Origin: Omphalotus guepiniiformis
Taxonomy: Eukaryota > Basidiomycota > Agaricomycetes > Agaricales > Omphalotaceae
NCBI GenBank assembly: GCA_028554645.1
Contig: JAQOOI010000080.1
Span: forward strand, 434,001-498,000
Direction of reading: 5' to 3'
DNA length: 64,000 nucleotides
The position numbers and the translations under genes are program-made. The notes under the pieces are model-generated. The model did no database searches. It saw only the letters and a program-made list of their open reading frames with translations, and was not told the DNA's origin. Shown in pieces: positions 12,513-29,800 of this stretch; position 1 is the first letter of the stretch; each line of letters starts with the position of its first letter.

Positions 12513-13784
12513 CTACTTTTTATTCTTTTCTTGCTCCTCCTGCTGCATACTCATCTCAATCGCGCGCGCAATAGCAGCATCTTCATCTTCTTCATCTTCG
12601 TCCATTGGTGCTGCAGAAGGCTTTGGAGTTTCCGCCCCATCCATGTCGACGTCTTGGTCTGCAGTAGACATAGCAATAGCTTGTGCTAGCAAAGCCTCCT
12701 CTTCGTCATCAGTAGGTTCTGCAGGTGTTGACGAAGAAGCAGTCGTTGTCGTCGTCGTAGCGGTAGTTTCGGTAGTGGTAGTGGTAGAGGCGGCAGACGT
12801 GGACTCTGCAGAGGTGGAAGCTGCTGCTTCGCGGGCCTGAGCTTCTTGCATTGACAATCTTAACGCCTAAAGTTGTTTTTAGCAATGATGATTTCTGGCA
12901 AGTGACGGGGAAAGCACACCATAGCTAGTTCGGGATCTAAGCTTGGATCGACACCAAACTCGAAGTTGTTGGTGCTTCCGGAAGCAGCGCCTGGGCCGTC
13001 ACCGCCTGTACCGCCAAGCTCAGCGGGAATACTGGCGCTGCGGTCTTCTGATAGAATCGGGGAGGTTATGAGGGCATCTGATATGAGATGCGTTCCTGGT
13101 GGAACTACTACGAGATGCCTGTTTCGAAATTAGGATGTAAGTAGGGTATCGAGGAGAGGTATCGGGAGGTTGAGAAAGGACGTACGAGTTGTCTTGACTG
13201 CTTGCGCTTTCTACAAACGACTTCAATACTGTCTTCTCTTCCCCAGGTAAAGGTTCCTCGATTCCGTCCCCAAAGCAGACAACATCCACCGCTACGTTGT
13301 TCTTCTTCAACTTCTTAGCTAATTTAACCATGCCTTTCTCGTCTGCTGCTGCGCCTTCCAGTGGCGAACCTACGAATACGATAATCCGTTGACGAAGGTT
13401 TTTGTTCTCTCTGTGTTTCAGGGCGAGTTGTGCGACGGCTATAGCGGTTGGTATGTCGATGGCGCCACCAATCTTTGAGGATGTTTTATGGACTGCTTGG
13501 AGGATCTGACCGAGGTCTTTCGAATGTGTTACGAGTACTTCAGGGCTGTTTATTAACACAGTAGTTGTTGTTGTTAGAGAATAGCTGTTGATTTATTTGG
13601 GGAGAACTTACCCTTTCCCTGCCATTGACATGATGCCTACTGTGTTCTCTGGATTGGAATCTATCTTGGTTTGGAATACGACGTTCACGGCGTCGGATTG
13701 TGCGTCGAATCGGTTTGGCTGGTAATCTCCATTCCGCATGTACTCGGAATTGTCGATGACCATCATAGTAGCTTCGAGAGGCAT
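12513..13784 (-). CDS. RPN10: 26S proteasome regulatory subunit Rpn10 (ubiquitin receptor)
   Basis: Exons 13784-13612, 13545-13186, 13118-12920 and 12866-12513 give 361 residues. The N-terminus ([20 protein letters not shown]) opens a von Willebrand A domain of about 190 residues, nearly identical in layout to yeast Rpn10 and human S5a. Three ubiquitin-interacting motifs follow, at about 240-254 ([14 protein letters not shown]), 298-314 ([11 protein letters not shown]) and 337-353 ([14 protein letters not shown]). Yeast Rpn10 has one UIM and human S5a two. The second and third are separated by acidic and Thr/Ser-rich linkers. Rpn10 sits at the lid-base interface of the 19S particle and captures polyubiquitinated substrates. 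UIM1 is rebuilt across the last intron, which supports that junction. It converges with the PPR gene. Confidence 0.96.
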
Positions 13785-13974
13785 TGTAGATATCTATGGA
13801 GAGAGAGAGAAGAAAGAGGAAAGAAAGGGAAGATAGTCGTGATACTTCAAGTCGCGTTTCCCGACGCGTCAGCCCTCTTTCATACGTTACATAAGCAGTT
13901 AGAATTGGAGAGAGGTGTATGTTCATTATTTTTGCGAGTATCTACACTACTTGGTACTATAGAGGAGGTTTAAT

Positions 13975-14972
13975 CTATTTACTCCACTCTGTTACGAACT
14001 GCTTGATCTTGTCAACCATTTCGTCCTTTTGCACTACTTGGCCAAATGCCTCCACGAACTTGCCCTCTGGATCCATGAGGTAAACGAAGATGGAGTGGTC
14101 CACCAAGTAGTCTCCGTTTGGATCTGCGTTCGGAGGGGTCGAGAAGTATACACGATACGCCTTGCATACGGCTTTGATCTCCTGGTAAGAACCCACTAGT
14201 CCAATAAAGGAGGGGTGAAAATCGCCTAGGTAGGTATGGATGGAGGAGGGAGTATCGCGTGCAGGGTCGACAGAGATGAAGATGGGTTGTAAAGGAAGGT
14301 TCGGTAATGATTTTGCTGAGAAGAACAGAAAGGTTTCAATAGGAGCGCAAGGGTATCAATGTAGATTGACTCACAGATGTCGTCAAGTACGGCGGTCACC
14401 TTATCAAGCTCTGCGGGGCAAATATCTGGGCAGTTGGTGAAACCAAAATATACAAGAGACCATTTTCCAAGAAGGTCTTTGTCGGTAAATTTGGGTAAGT
14501 TGTCTTGTTGTTTAGAGGACCCCAAAGCGGTGCAATTGGTCAGTGAGAAGGGACCACCGAGCTGTGGACGACCATAAGACTTGGACATACGCTCCTTTTC
14601 TATTTGAAACGAGGTTAAATTTTGAATACGAATTGAGTGCCAGATACACACCTCGTTCATCGAGTAGTCTCTGCTTTTCGTTTCTGAAGTAGAAAAACAA
14701 GCCTGCGCCAACTGCGACAAATATTGCAGCAGAGGTTGGGGTAAAAACCTAGAGTGCACGATTCTACGTCTTGAGCGTGCATCCGATATAGAAACGACGG
14801 TACTGACGCCGACAACATTGCGTTGAGGTCTTGGAGGCTCCGAAGACGGCCTTGGCGACTCTGAAGTTGCGAGATGTCTTCTCTGTGCTTGAAGAGCCCT
14901 TAGTGACGAAGAAAAACGACAAGGCCGTGAAAGAGGGCGATAAAGTTGCAGTCCACGGTGGAAGGACGACAT
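13975..14972 (-). CDS. SCO1: Sco1 copper chaperone for cytochrome c oxidase
   Basis: Exons 14972-14808, 14748-14652, 14599-14375 and 14315-13975 give 275 residues. A basic N-terminus ([20 protein letters not shown]) serves as a mitochondrial presequence. It is followed by one transmembrane helix (about 58-75, [15 protein letters not shown]) and the thioredoxin-fold SCO domain. The copper ligands are all present: C144 and C148 in NCPDICP, and H236 in DYLVDHS. The [17 protein letters not shown] and [14 protein letters not shown] blocks are also typical. Sco1 is anchored in the inner membrane facing the intermembrane space and delivers copper to the CuA site of Cox2. It shares a 126-bp promoter region with ATG7. 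Confidence 0.96.
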
Positions 14973-15098
14973 GGACTGGAAGAAGGTGGATGGATGAGTT
15001 AGCAAGTCACGACACCTGACTGTACGCGAGGCGCAGGGGCGCGTCGCGGAGTTGTCAGCCTGGCGACAATCGATATTCAATCTATACTTACAACCACC
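14973..15098. promoter_or_regulatory. 126-bp bidirectional promoter region (SCO1 / ATG7)
   Basis: The two start codons are 126 bp apart and face outward. The stretch is GC-rich near SCO1 and AT-rich near ATG7 (CGATATTCAATCTATACTTA). No clear TATA box is visible. A shared promoter is inferred from spacing. Confidence 0.45.
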
Positions 15099-17751
15099 AT
15101 GTCTCCTGCTATAGTTCAATTTACACCTCTACCTTCCCTCACACATCCTTCGTTTTGGCACAAACTTACTAGCCTTAAGTTAGATGTCCTCAAGCTTAGC
15201 GATGCTGAGGTCGATATAACCGCATCTTACGCCGTTGGGAGATTAATCAAGGATAGAGAGGCTGGAACCTTTGTTGGCGTCGACGGGAGCTTTGCTGTTG
15301 AAGAAGGAAGCTTTGATCAAGAATATACCACGTACTGCCACTCCCGGACTTGTACGTCGAGTCCTTACTGACTATTAGAAATATTAGTGTGTCTGTGGGC
15401 TCTGCCCCTGCAAAGGGTATTGTCAAGAATTACAATACGATAGAGGATTTTAGAGCCTCAGATAAGACTCGGATATTCAATGAGGCTGCAGATAAGGTAA
15501 GCCTTTGCGTTTTTCCAGAGCTATTTATCCACGATCTCATCTCCATGTTCTTTAGATCTGGTCCTCCATCCAAACGACGCGATCTACATCTCTGCTAAAT
15601 TCCTTCCTACTCATTACTCATGCGGATCTGAAGAAATACAAGTACTACTATTGGTTTGCCTTCCCCGCTTTCGTCAGCACGCCAGCTTGGCATATCGACG
15701 CTGAGCCTGGATGGGTTAGCGCGTCTTCACCTGAGGGTGGATTCACCGAGGATCAGCTACTATCTGTCTATGACCAACTAAAGAAATCCGATAAACCTCG
15801 GCCTTATTTCCTCGTCCGATTGTCACCTAATGCCCCCGGAGGGATTACCGTCGCGCCAGTAGAGGAATATGATCAGGAAATGGATACGCTAGAGACGACG
15901 ACTATCGGTTTCATCGATCCTTCGGCGCAGTCTCAGAATCCAGGCTGGCCCTTGAGAAATCTGTTGGCGTATCTTCGCGCGTTATATCCTGAATCTACGA
16001 AGAAATTAAAGGTCTTGTGTTGGCGAGATGCCGATGTTACTCATGGCGAGGAAGGATGGAAGAGTCGTGTGGGGGTGATAACTGTTGGTGATGGTAGTGC
16101 GCCTGTTGATGTTACTGAAGTTAAAGCCAGGCCGAATGCTGTTGGTTGGGAGAAGAATGTGCAAGGAAAGCTTGGACCTAGAGTTGCAGATCTTGCTCCC
16201 ATGATGGATCCTGTTAGGCATGCAAGTCGTTTTCGAGTTTGGTACCGATCCGCTGACTTTTTTGATTCTGATGATACAAAGACTTGCCAATCAGGCAGTT
16301 GATCTCAACCTCAAATTAATGCGATGGCGTATTTTGCCCTCGCTCGATCTTGACAAGATTGCTGCTACTCGGTGTTTGCTTCTTGGTGCCGGGACGCTAG
16401 GATGCTATGTAGCACGGTGTTTGATGGTAGGCCTTATCCTGATGAAAAAGTCGGTGTACTTTGCTAATTCGAGTACAAGGGATGGGGTGTACGCACGATC
16501 ACCTTCGTTGATTCAGCCCGCGTATCATTCTCCAATCCCGTGAGACAGCCGCTGTTTCAGTTTTCGGATTGCCTGAATGGTGGTAAGCCTAAAGCTGAAT
16601 GTGCGGCAGAGAGGTTGAAAGAGGTTTGGCCCGGTATTGTACGTTCAGTACTTTTCTTCGGTCAATTATTTGCTTTCTAACTTTCCGCTTGAGAATGCAA
16701 GTGGGCATTCACTATCGATTCCAATGCCTGGTCATCCGATTCCCGCTTCTCCTGCTATTTTGGAGCAGACAAAGAAAGATGTGGCGAAACTCGAACAGCT
16801 CATCGAAGAGCACGATGCGGTGTACTTGTTGATGGATTCGAGAGAAAGTCGATGGTTGCCGACGGTGATAGGGAGAGTCAAAGGCAAAGTGTGATATACT
16901 CTTATGCTTTTCTGGATATGGTTTCATTTCGTTTTTTTGCATTAGCTTGTACTCAATGCCGCGTTGGGATTTGACACTTTTCTTGTCATGCGGCACGGGG
17001 CTCGGCCGAAACCAGGAACTGAGCTTCAGGAAGAAGATCTCAATGGTCCGAGGCGCCAGCTAGGGTGCTATTATTGCAATGACATTGTTGCTCCTGCAGA
17101 TGTACGTATGGTTTTCTGTCGCAAGTGTTGTAAGATCTCATTTTTATCGACAGTCTCTGACGGATCGGACACTCGATCAAATGTGTACAGTGACGCGCCC
17201 GGGATTGGCCTCGATGGCAGCTTCTACAGCTGTTGAATTGATGATGAGTGTTGTACAGCATCCCGAAGGGTAGTTTGTCGTTCCTCTATCGCATTTCCCC
17301 TTGTTTAACTGTTTTTTTTCTGTTTTTCAAGAGTGTATGCTCCCGCGCCACGACCTCCATCCAACAACACGGACTACCACTACGAAGAAGGCGTTGAAGG
17401 GACAAGTGTGCTTGGGCTAGTACCCCATCAACTGCGTGGATATCTCGCGCAGTTCCGTAATTTGCACATTGTTGGTGCTGCATATGATCGGTGTACGGGG
17501 TGCAGTGAAACGGTACGTCTGTTTGGTCTTCACACGGAAAATGCAGCTCATACCTCTCACCTCTCACCTCTCGCGACTGGTAGGTACTGAAAGCCTACGA
17601 AACCCAAGGCTTTGATATGCTTCTTAATGCGTTTAATGACCCGAAATATCTTGAGAAATTGACGGGGCTGGATAAACTCTTTGATGAGGGAGAGAAAGCG
17701 TTGGAAGATGTGGAGTGGGTAGAGGAAGATGACGATGGTGATGATTTTTGA
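15099..17751 (+). CDS. ATG7: Atg7, E1-like activating enzyme of autophagy
   Basis: Ten exons (15099-15331, 15388-15496, 15556-16217, 16282-16426, 16480-16638, 16694-16888, 16946-17101, 17154-17269, 17332-17512, 17584-17751) give 707 residues. The N-terminal half binds Atg3/Atg10. The C-terminal half is the E1 adenylation domain, with the ATP-binding GAGTLG at 370-375, the [11 protein letters not shown] block, [13 protein letters not shown], the zinc-binding YYCND and CTGC pairs, and catalytic C564 in [12 protein letters not shown]. Atg7 activates Atg8 and Atg12. The first intron (GTACTG...ATTAG) is the least certain junction. The third intron appears to use a GC donor (see findings). The acidic C-terminus (EEDDDGDDF) is like that of yeast Atg7. 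Confidence 0.95.
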
Positions 17752-18478
17752 GGATATGGGTGGTTGTGATCTTTTTGGATTGTCATGTATATGTATACCT
17801 TTTTGGGCTTCTCCCGCGAACTTCTGCTTATGGCTTCTACAATTCCTTCAAGCTTGTGGTTTGGTTCCTTCAATATGTATCTAATATCTCTTTCGAACTT
17901 GCTTTTACCACTGTCCGGGACTCTGCCAGTACTCGTTACTCCTTCTCTTGGCCTCATTGAGCATTATAATCTGAGTGTGTAGTAATGTTAGTTGTCCTTT
18001 ACCAGAACCATCACGGTGGTTGGACTTGGCTTTGTCCAGCAGCTAATGCGATTGCAGTTGCATATTGAATCCTCTACCTCCTTTGTTTCCAGTAAGCCTT
18101 GGTGTATATCAATCTCCAAACATTGCAAATATATTGGACGCGTTATACGCGTTTCGACACGCAGTATTTGACGAATCTTTGAAGTGTTGGGGGCGAGCTG
18201 GACGCGCCAGAATTGGTCGCATGCCTGACCAAGTTTGATGCTGATCTAAACGGTACCTCATCTCCCAGTACTTGAACTTTAAGCATGTTCGAACTTGAAG
18301 ATACTTAGAAGATAAAACATAGTTAACCTCGTGCAAAGTGTTCCTTGAGTTTGTTGAAAACGATTGAAAAGGGAAGAAAGGCTGAAAAGGCTGAGTTTCC
18401 CAAATTGGTAATTTCGGCGCGGAGTTCGAATTTTCGCTGAGAAGTTGTCCATACTCGGTCTGAGACGACTACCACTGT
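17752..18478. other. intergenic region, no feature recognised
   Basis: About 730 bp separate the end of ATG7 from the start of the Yta7-like gene. It holds the ATG7 3' UTR and the promoter of the next gene. I see no conserved ORF, RNA gene or repeat. Confidence 0.6.
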
Positions 18479-23707
<5,229 letters not shown>

Positions 23708-24388
23708 TTTTTATATTGTTTAAGATCCATTTTACTTATTTTTGTATTCTGACCTTATGGTGTTGTCTTATAGTCTATATACCGTAGCATCAATAACATG
23801 CTTGAATCAAAAAAAATAAGGCATTTGTTGTTTGGAAGGAAGAAAGAAAGGAAGAAAGTCAAATATACCGCATGTGTCTAAGTAATGAATGCTGGGTCTG
23901 GGAAGTGTTTCAATGTGCCACTAGTACCACCGCTGGGGCCCAGGATTTTTGGTGGCAAAAAGGAAGACAAATTTGTCAGCATACATACTTCTAATAGCAC
24001 AGATGCAGCAAAGATGTGCTGCATCTTTTTTACAAACTTTGACATAAGTAGATTTGTTGTTTTTGAAAAATTTCTGCCCTCTAAAATTTTATAATATCCT
24101 TTTTTTTGACTTTTAACACCAAACCTTATATTATTCCCCTTTGTCCAGTGACCTTACTTTGGCCCAAAGCATCTCTTACCTCCAGCTTGCCTTTTGCCTG
24201 TTTTCTGCCCTCAAAGCTGTGGGAAATTCTGACCAGATGTGCAGGAAATCCTGGTTTAAGCCCATCCTGGAACATATGGGTTGCACCTCAACATCACAAT
24301 AACAAATAGATAGATAAGTGCCAAGCGGCCTGAGGTGTGGCAGGGCTACACCCCTAGAGGTGCATGGTTACTCACACTGCCAATATTA
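23708..24388. other. intergenic region at the border of the gene-dense block
   Basis: It holds the Yta7-like 3' UTR and a purine microsatellite (GGAAGGAAGAAAGAAAGG, about 23836-23862). The sequence then becomes AT-rich with no recognisable gene. It marks the change from host genes to transposon-rich DNA. Confidence 0.6.
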
Positions 24389-25930
24389 CTAGCTATAATT
24401 CTCAAATATTATGTACCAGGAAGGACGTGCCTTCCCCTTATCACTATGTTCTTTGCGCCTCTTTGTGCCCACCAGAACGGCATTACCACTCTGGTCAGTC
24501 ATCATTGAGGAATTAACAAAGTTGATAGCAAGCGGGGCTGGGGAATCCAGTTGATGAGATACTGCAGGAGGAGGAGCAGGAGCAGGAGCAGGAGCAGGGA
24601 CAGCCTGAGGTAGAGTATCATTGGTAGAAGACGTCCCTGGTGCAATGTCCGGGAACAGTGCTGTGTCAGGATCTGTGGCAATCAAAGTAAGCGGCACATT
24701 TTCACCAGCGTCATCTGCTTTCTGGGAATCTCTATATTCCTCCTCCCACAGCTCAAGCTCTGATGATGTCATCTTATAGGAGTGTGTGGTACCCAATCAC
24801 CATGAATTGCTCAATGTGGTGAGAGCTGCATGGTTTGACACCTTGCTGGGCACACATAGCTTCAAAAGGGGCTAGTTCTTCAAGATAACACCATATTGCA
24901 AGGTGATGTGCTCTATGAAATTCTTATAGTACATTTGAGGCACTTTGGTTTTTCCAACAGCTTCCTCTGGGTGGCATGATTCAGTGCTTGTGGATGACAA
25001 TATTGAAGGTAACATACACAGTTTTTCCAGGATGAAGTGCCAGAGCTCACTCTTCATTTTTAGAGTCTTCTGCAATTGATTATGGACTACACCCTCCACA
25101 CCCAATTGTTTGACAAGTGTTTTAAGTGGGCATTTGAAGATGGTGTTGAAGAATTCCATCACACGTTCGCTGGTAGCGAACACCTCTGGCTTGTTGTAGT
25201 AGTCAATGGAAGACCTCACGGTAAGCAGCAATGCTTTGTCTCCAGTGCGTGAGTTTAAGCACATCAACTTGAATTTGAAGTCAATACAAGTGTCCTGGCA
25301 TGCACTTAAAGCTACATTGTGGGTGGCGACTTCATAATTGACTCTGTTGTCATTCATCTTGTGCCAGACAGCTTTGGTATGTTCTATCTTTTCCTTGTTG
25401 GTAAGCCCACCCCATTCTGTTGAAAACTCCTTCATGCACTGATTGATTTTTAGGCAGGGCACATTCTCGGGAAGTTCTAGGAGTTGTCAGTACAAGATAG
25501 AAGACTATGGTAAGTCAGAATGCTTTACTGTGATTCTTTTTTTCCAGCCTCATCTTGGTGTACACGTTAAAACAACTTGGTGCCTTTTGATTAACCCACA
25601 ACCGGTGAGTTTGATACATGTTGTCAATGATTTGTTGAACACTGCAGTGTCCAATGTCTTCATTTATCTCGGTAGCCTTGTCAATAATCATCTGGTGAAG
25701 TTCAATAACTGCATTCTGGTATTTTTCTTTTTCCTCCTGTCACTGTGTGCAATTACGGGCTTTGTCTGCAGCTGAAAGTTTGATGGCTTTGTGTTTCTTC
25801 CAAACCCTCCACATTTGACGAGCTGACAAGCCTTGTTTGTGTGTGGCGCGAAGGATACACTCAAAACTCTTCGTCCCAGCCATGGATGAGTTGGATTGAG
25901 GTTGAAAGTAGACAACTTGTACTTGCATTC
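24389..25930 (-). pseudogene. dead member of an expanded Agaricomycete gene family of unknown function
   Basis: Fragments in order on the minus strand are an N-terminal part (about 25930-25740, MWRVWKKHKAIKLSAADKAR), a middle part (25690-25480, ending VYTKMRLE), the main block (25475-24872, with THNVALSACQDTCIDFKFKL, NSRTGDKALLL, YNKPEVFATSERV and KVPQMYYKNF), and a C-terminal part (24796-24420, EYRDSQKADD then KRRKEHSDKGK). From memory, this layout matches a large family of hypothetical proteins in mushroom genomes, often near transposons, with no known function. The main and C-terminal parts are in one frame and are split only by a TAG (after VILKN) and a TGA (after LSNSW). Both are plausible Trp-codon mutations. 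Its 5' side runs into the Copia LTR at 26210. Confidence 0.6.
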
Positions 25931-26209
25931 ACAGCCGGCAAGGCATTCAACTTAGCAACATATTTGAATTTCTGTGGATCTGTAGATACAAGCTGCATCA
26001 AATATACAAAGCATCAGTTTACCCCTTCACTCAGTGTACTAGTAATCAAATTCCACAAAAATGTCAATGTTTTGGAGTTAACCCACTCTGGCATGGAGTC
26101 TTCATACATGTATAAAACAGAATCCACAAACACTGCACAGTTGTTGGGGCTGTCCTCATCCTTGTTGTGGTAGATCTCTACAATTTTGTGAGCGACTGCA
26201 GTCGAAAAG

Positions 26210-26599
26210 TGTTGAATGAAGTGCTAGAACACTTGTAGATACTATACAAATACTGTACATATCATTAGAAAGTCCTTCAAGTACATATAATACTATACTA
26301 ATGACTTTAATACCTATTGTAGATAGTTATACCATGTATGTAGGGTCATTCTGGAGTGTTTAGAGCGCGCGCGAAAATGTGGACCCTCATTTTCACGCCT
26401 CATGCGCGGCCTGACACAACAGGACCAAACAATATGTAAATCCTTACATGTCTGGAGAAATCTAAGACACTTGGAAAGCAATTCTTGTGCATTAAGCTAC
26501 TATTACAACACTTTAGTGATCTCAGTGAACTGTAATTGAACTCTATTCATTGTGTCTGATCAGTGTATCACTGGTAGTGCATTGTCTTAGATTTTAACA
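26210..26599 (+). repeat. Copia 5' LTR (390 bp)
   Basis: It starts TGTTGAATGAAG and ends TTTTAACA, so the ends are TGTT...AACA. The same sequence recurs at 57737-58126 (reverse, 390 bp), 62103-62478 (reverse, 376 bp with a small deletion), 62786-63175 (forward, 390 bp) and partly at 30550-30718 (reverse). Around LTR positions 160-200 a hairpin can form between GCGCGAAAATG and CATTTTCACGC. Confidence 0.93.
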
Positions 26600-26611
26600 G
26601 GTTATGGGCCC
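26600..26611 (+). promoter_or_regulatory. Copia primer-binding site, complementary to the initiator tRNA anticodon arm
   Basis: GGTTATGGGCCC directly follows the LTR. It is the exact complement of GGGCCCAUAACC, the anticodon stem-loop of eukaryotic initiator tRNA-Met. Drosophila copia also primes from an internally cleaved initiator tRNA half. Confidence 0.75.
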
Positions 26612-26858
26612 CGGCCTTTAAAACTTGAACAGAACTGATTGATCTTGCTCAATTGCTATTGTTGGCTCTGTGACATTTATTGTCAATTATTGAAACCCCT
26701 TACAAGTCAATCTATTGACTGTACAAAATATTGTTGGCTCTATTGGATTTGTGGCATTTACTGTCATTCATTGTTACCAGTTCATTAATTGACTGGACAC
26801 AATCACTTGGGTTATTGGAACACATTCACACAAACACATTCATTCTTCCTTCACAATT

Positions 26859-29800
26859 ATGTCTTCTTCAGACACACCAAAATTTAAACCTCTCAATAAC
26901 TCCAACTATCCTGAATGGAGTGGAGATATGATGGCTTGGTTGATGCGTATGGGCTATTGGAGATTGGTCTCTGGTGCAGAGTCAAAGCCTACTGAAGGCT
27001 CACCTCTGGCCAATTGGGAGATTAAAGCCAGTAAAGCTGCTGGTGACATTTACCTTTCTCTGGAACAAGATCAGAAGGTTCATGTCAAGTCCTATCTTGC
27101 TGGTGGTGATCCTGTTGGCATGTGGTCAGCTCTAGAAAGAGTGCATGTGTCCAGGACACCAGGTGCACGCTTCAATGCCTATGATGCTCTGTTCAGCATC
27201 ACAAAGGAGGAGGATGAGAGTTTAGTTGATCTGGGGACAAGGATTGAAAATGCAGTCTTCACCATTAGGAATCTCAGAGACAAGGAATATACCTTGGAGA
27301 AACTTGATGCAGAGCTGCAGGCTTTGGCCTTAGTCCGTGCATTGCCCCCAGAATCTAACCTCACTGCAAACTTGCTGCTATTGGACACATTGGACAAGGA
27401 CAAGATTCTTCAGTACTTCATTGCTGAAGAACAAAATCTGAAAAGACAGGCAGAGCAGGTTAACAAGGCCAATGCTGCTGCCAAAGCACAAGGCTATATC
27501 AAGCCTAATTGGAAGAAGGGGTTCTGTCATTACTGCAAGAAGGAAGGGCATTGGAAGGCTGAATGTCCCACCTTGAAAGCAAGGAATGAAGGAAAGAGTG
27601 GGAATGGGAGATATCAGGCCAATAAGGCTGAAGTGAAAGAGGAAGATGTTGTTGAAAGTGCTGGCAGTGCAAGTACATTCTCTTCTAATGATACTTCATC
27701 TTCTGACATACTTGATTGGAATACAGACACGGGGGCCACTTCTCATATGACACCACATCGCCATTGGATTAGGAATTATACCCCCTATAGAGTACCTATT
27801 AAATTGGCTGATGATAGAATTATATATTCTGAAGGTGTAGGAAATGTTGTGTTTAGACCAATCATTGATGGAAAAGTATCTAGGGATGTTGAATTTAGTA
27901 GAGTACTGCATGTACCTTCACTTAAAAATAATCTGCTTTCTGTTCTGTACTTAACAAAACATAAAGGCTTTCATGTACATATTTGGTCTGATAGAATGGA
28001 ATTTGATAGAAATGGTCCTATTCTTTTTACTGCGCGTGTTACTGCAAATAATGTGGGATACTTGAATGGACATACTATAGATAAGTCTGAAAGCCTCTGT
28101 TTGACAACAACTCTACCTCTGGATCTGAAGCTGTGGCACAGGCGCTTCTGTCATCATGGGCACGATGATATATTGCGCATGTTGAGGGATAATTTGGCAG
28201 AGGGCTTGAAACTAGACTCTAATGCAAAGCCAGATCCTGTTTGTGAACCTTGTCTGGCTGGCAAGATGCATGCACATCCATTTCATTCCTCACACACCAG
28301 AGCTGATACTGTGTTGGGCCTCATTCATTCTGATCTCCATGATGTTGGTGTACATTCTCCTAGTGGATACAGATACTGGATCACATTCATTGATGACAAG
28401 TGGCGTTTCCGTGCAGCACTTCCTCTGAAGAAGAAGAGTGATGCATTTGATGCATTCAAGAAGTACAAAGCTTGGGCTGAGAACACCACTGGAGAGAAAA
28501 TCAAAATCTTTAGATGTGATAAAGGTGGAGAGTACATATCAAAGGAGTTCATTGCATTTCTGGACAGCTGTGGAATAGAGCGTCAATACACTGTCAGAAA
28601 TAGGCCTCAACAGAATGGTGTTGCTGAAAGAGCAAATAGAGTGATGGAGGAAAGGATTGTTGCAATGCTAGAAGAGTCTGGTTTACCAAAGTCATTTTGG
28701 GTAGAGTGCCTGGCTGCACTTGTTCATGTGTGGAATCGTTGCCCTACATCTGCTGTACCAAACTGCACTCCCTATGAGGGATGGTACAAGAGGAAACCAA
28801 AGGTGGATCATCTGAGGGTCTGGGGTTGTGTTGCATATGTGCATGTTCAGAAGGATAAGAGGAAACACTTGGGTTCTCATATGGAAAGTGTATCTTCATT
28901 GGGTATCCAGATGGTGTGAAGGGATGGAGGTTTTGGAATCCTGTCACCAAGAAGGTTGTGATCAGTGAGAGAGCTGACTTTGATGAGAGGTACACTTATA
29001 AAGTTGGATCTTCACAACCACCTTCCAAACCTTCACCTTCCAAACCTTCAACTAGTACACCACCCAATACGTCCTATGTTCCTCTTGATGATAATCCTCA
29101 CTCTGACTCTGACTCTGAGTCAGATGACCCTGCATTACCTGAACCTGACCATGAGTCCTCTACAGAACAAGACAATACTGGCCCTGAGCAGAATAATGAA
29201 CCTGCTGATGACAATGATAGTTCTGCAGAGGAGGAACAGATTGAACCACCTGAGGATGTCCTTGTAGATAATAGACCAATTGCTTTCCGTAGGTCTGAGC
29301 GGAAGAGACAGGCTCCTGGTGAATGGTGGAAAGTGAACCTCCCTGCTCCCAAGCGAAACAAGGATGCAGATGTGCCAGATGATGATGATAATATGGAGGA
29401 AGCCCACACCATGACTGACAATGGTCCAGAGCCATTGACATTCAAGCAGGCTATGGAAGGACCTAATGCCAGACAGTGGCAGGAGGCCATGATGGAGGAA
29501 ATGAATGCACACCTCACCAATGGCACTTGGGATGTTGTGGAACTTCCACCAGATAAGAGAGCAATTGGATCTAAATGGGTATTCAAGATAAAGCACAAGG
29601 CTGATGGATCCATTGAAAGGTTCAAGGCTAGACTTGTTGCCAAAGGATTCAGCCAAAGACCTGGCTTTGACTATCTAGAGACATTCTCATCTACTATGAG
29701 ACAGACTACAATCCGCACTATTCTTGCTCTGGCTGCCATTGAGGACTTGCATTTGCGCTCTGTGGATATCTCTCATGCATTCATCAATAGTGACATTGAT

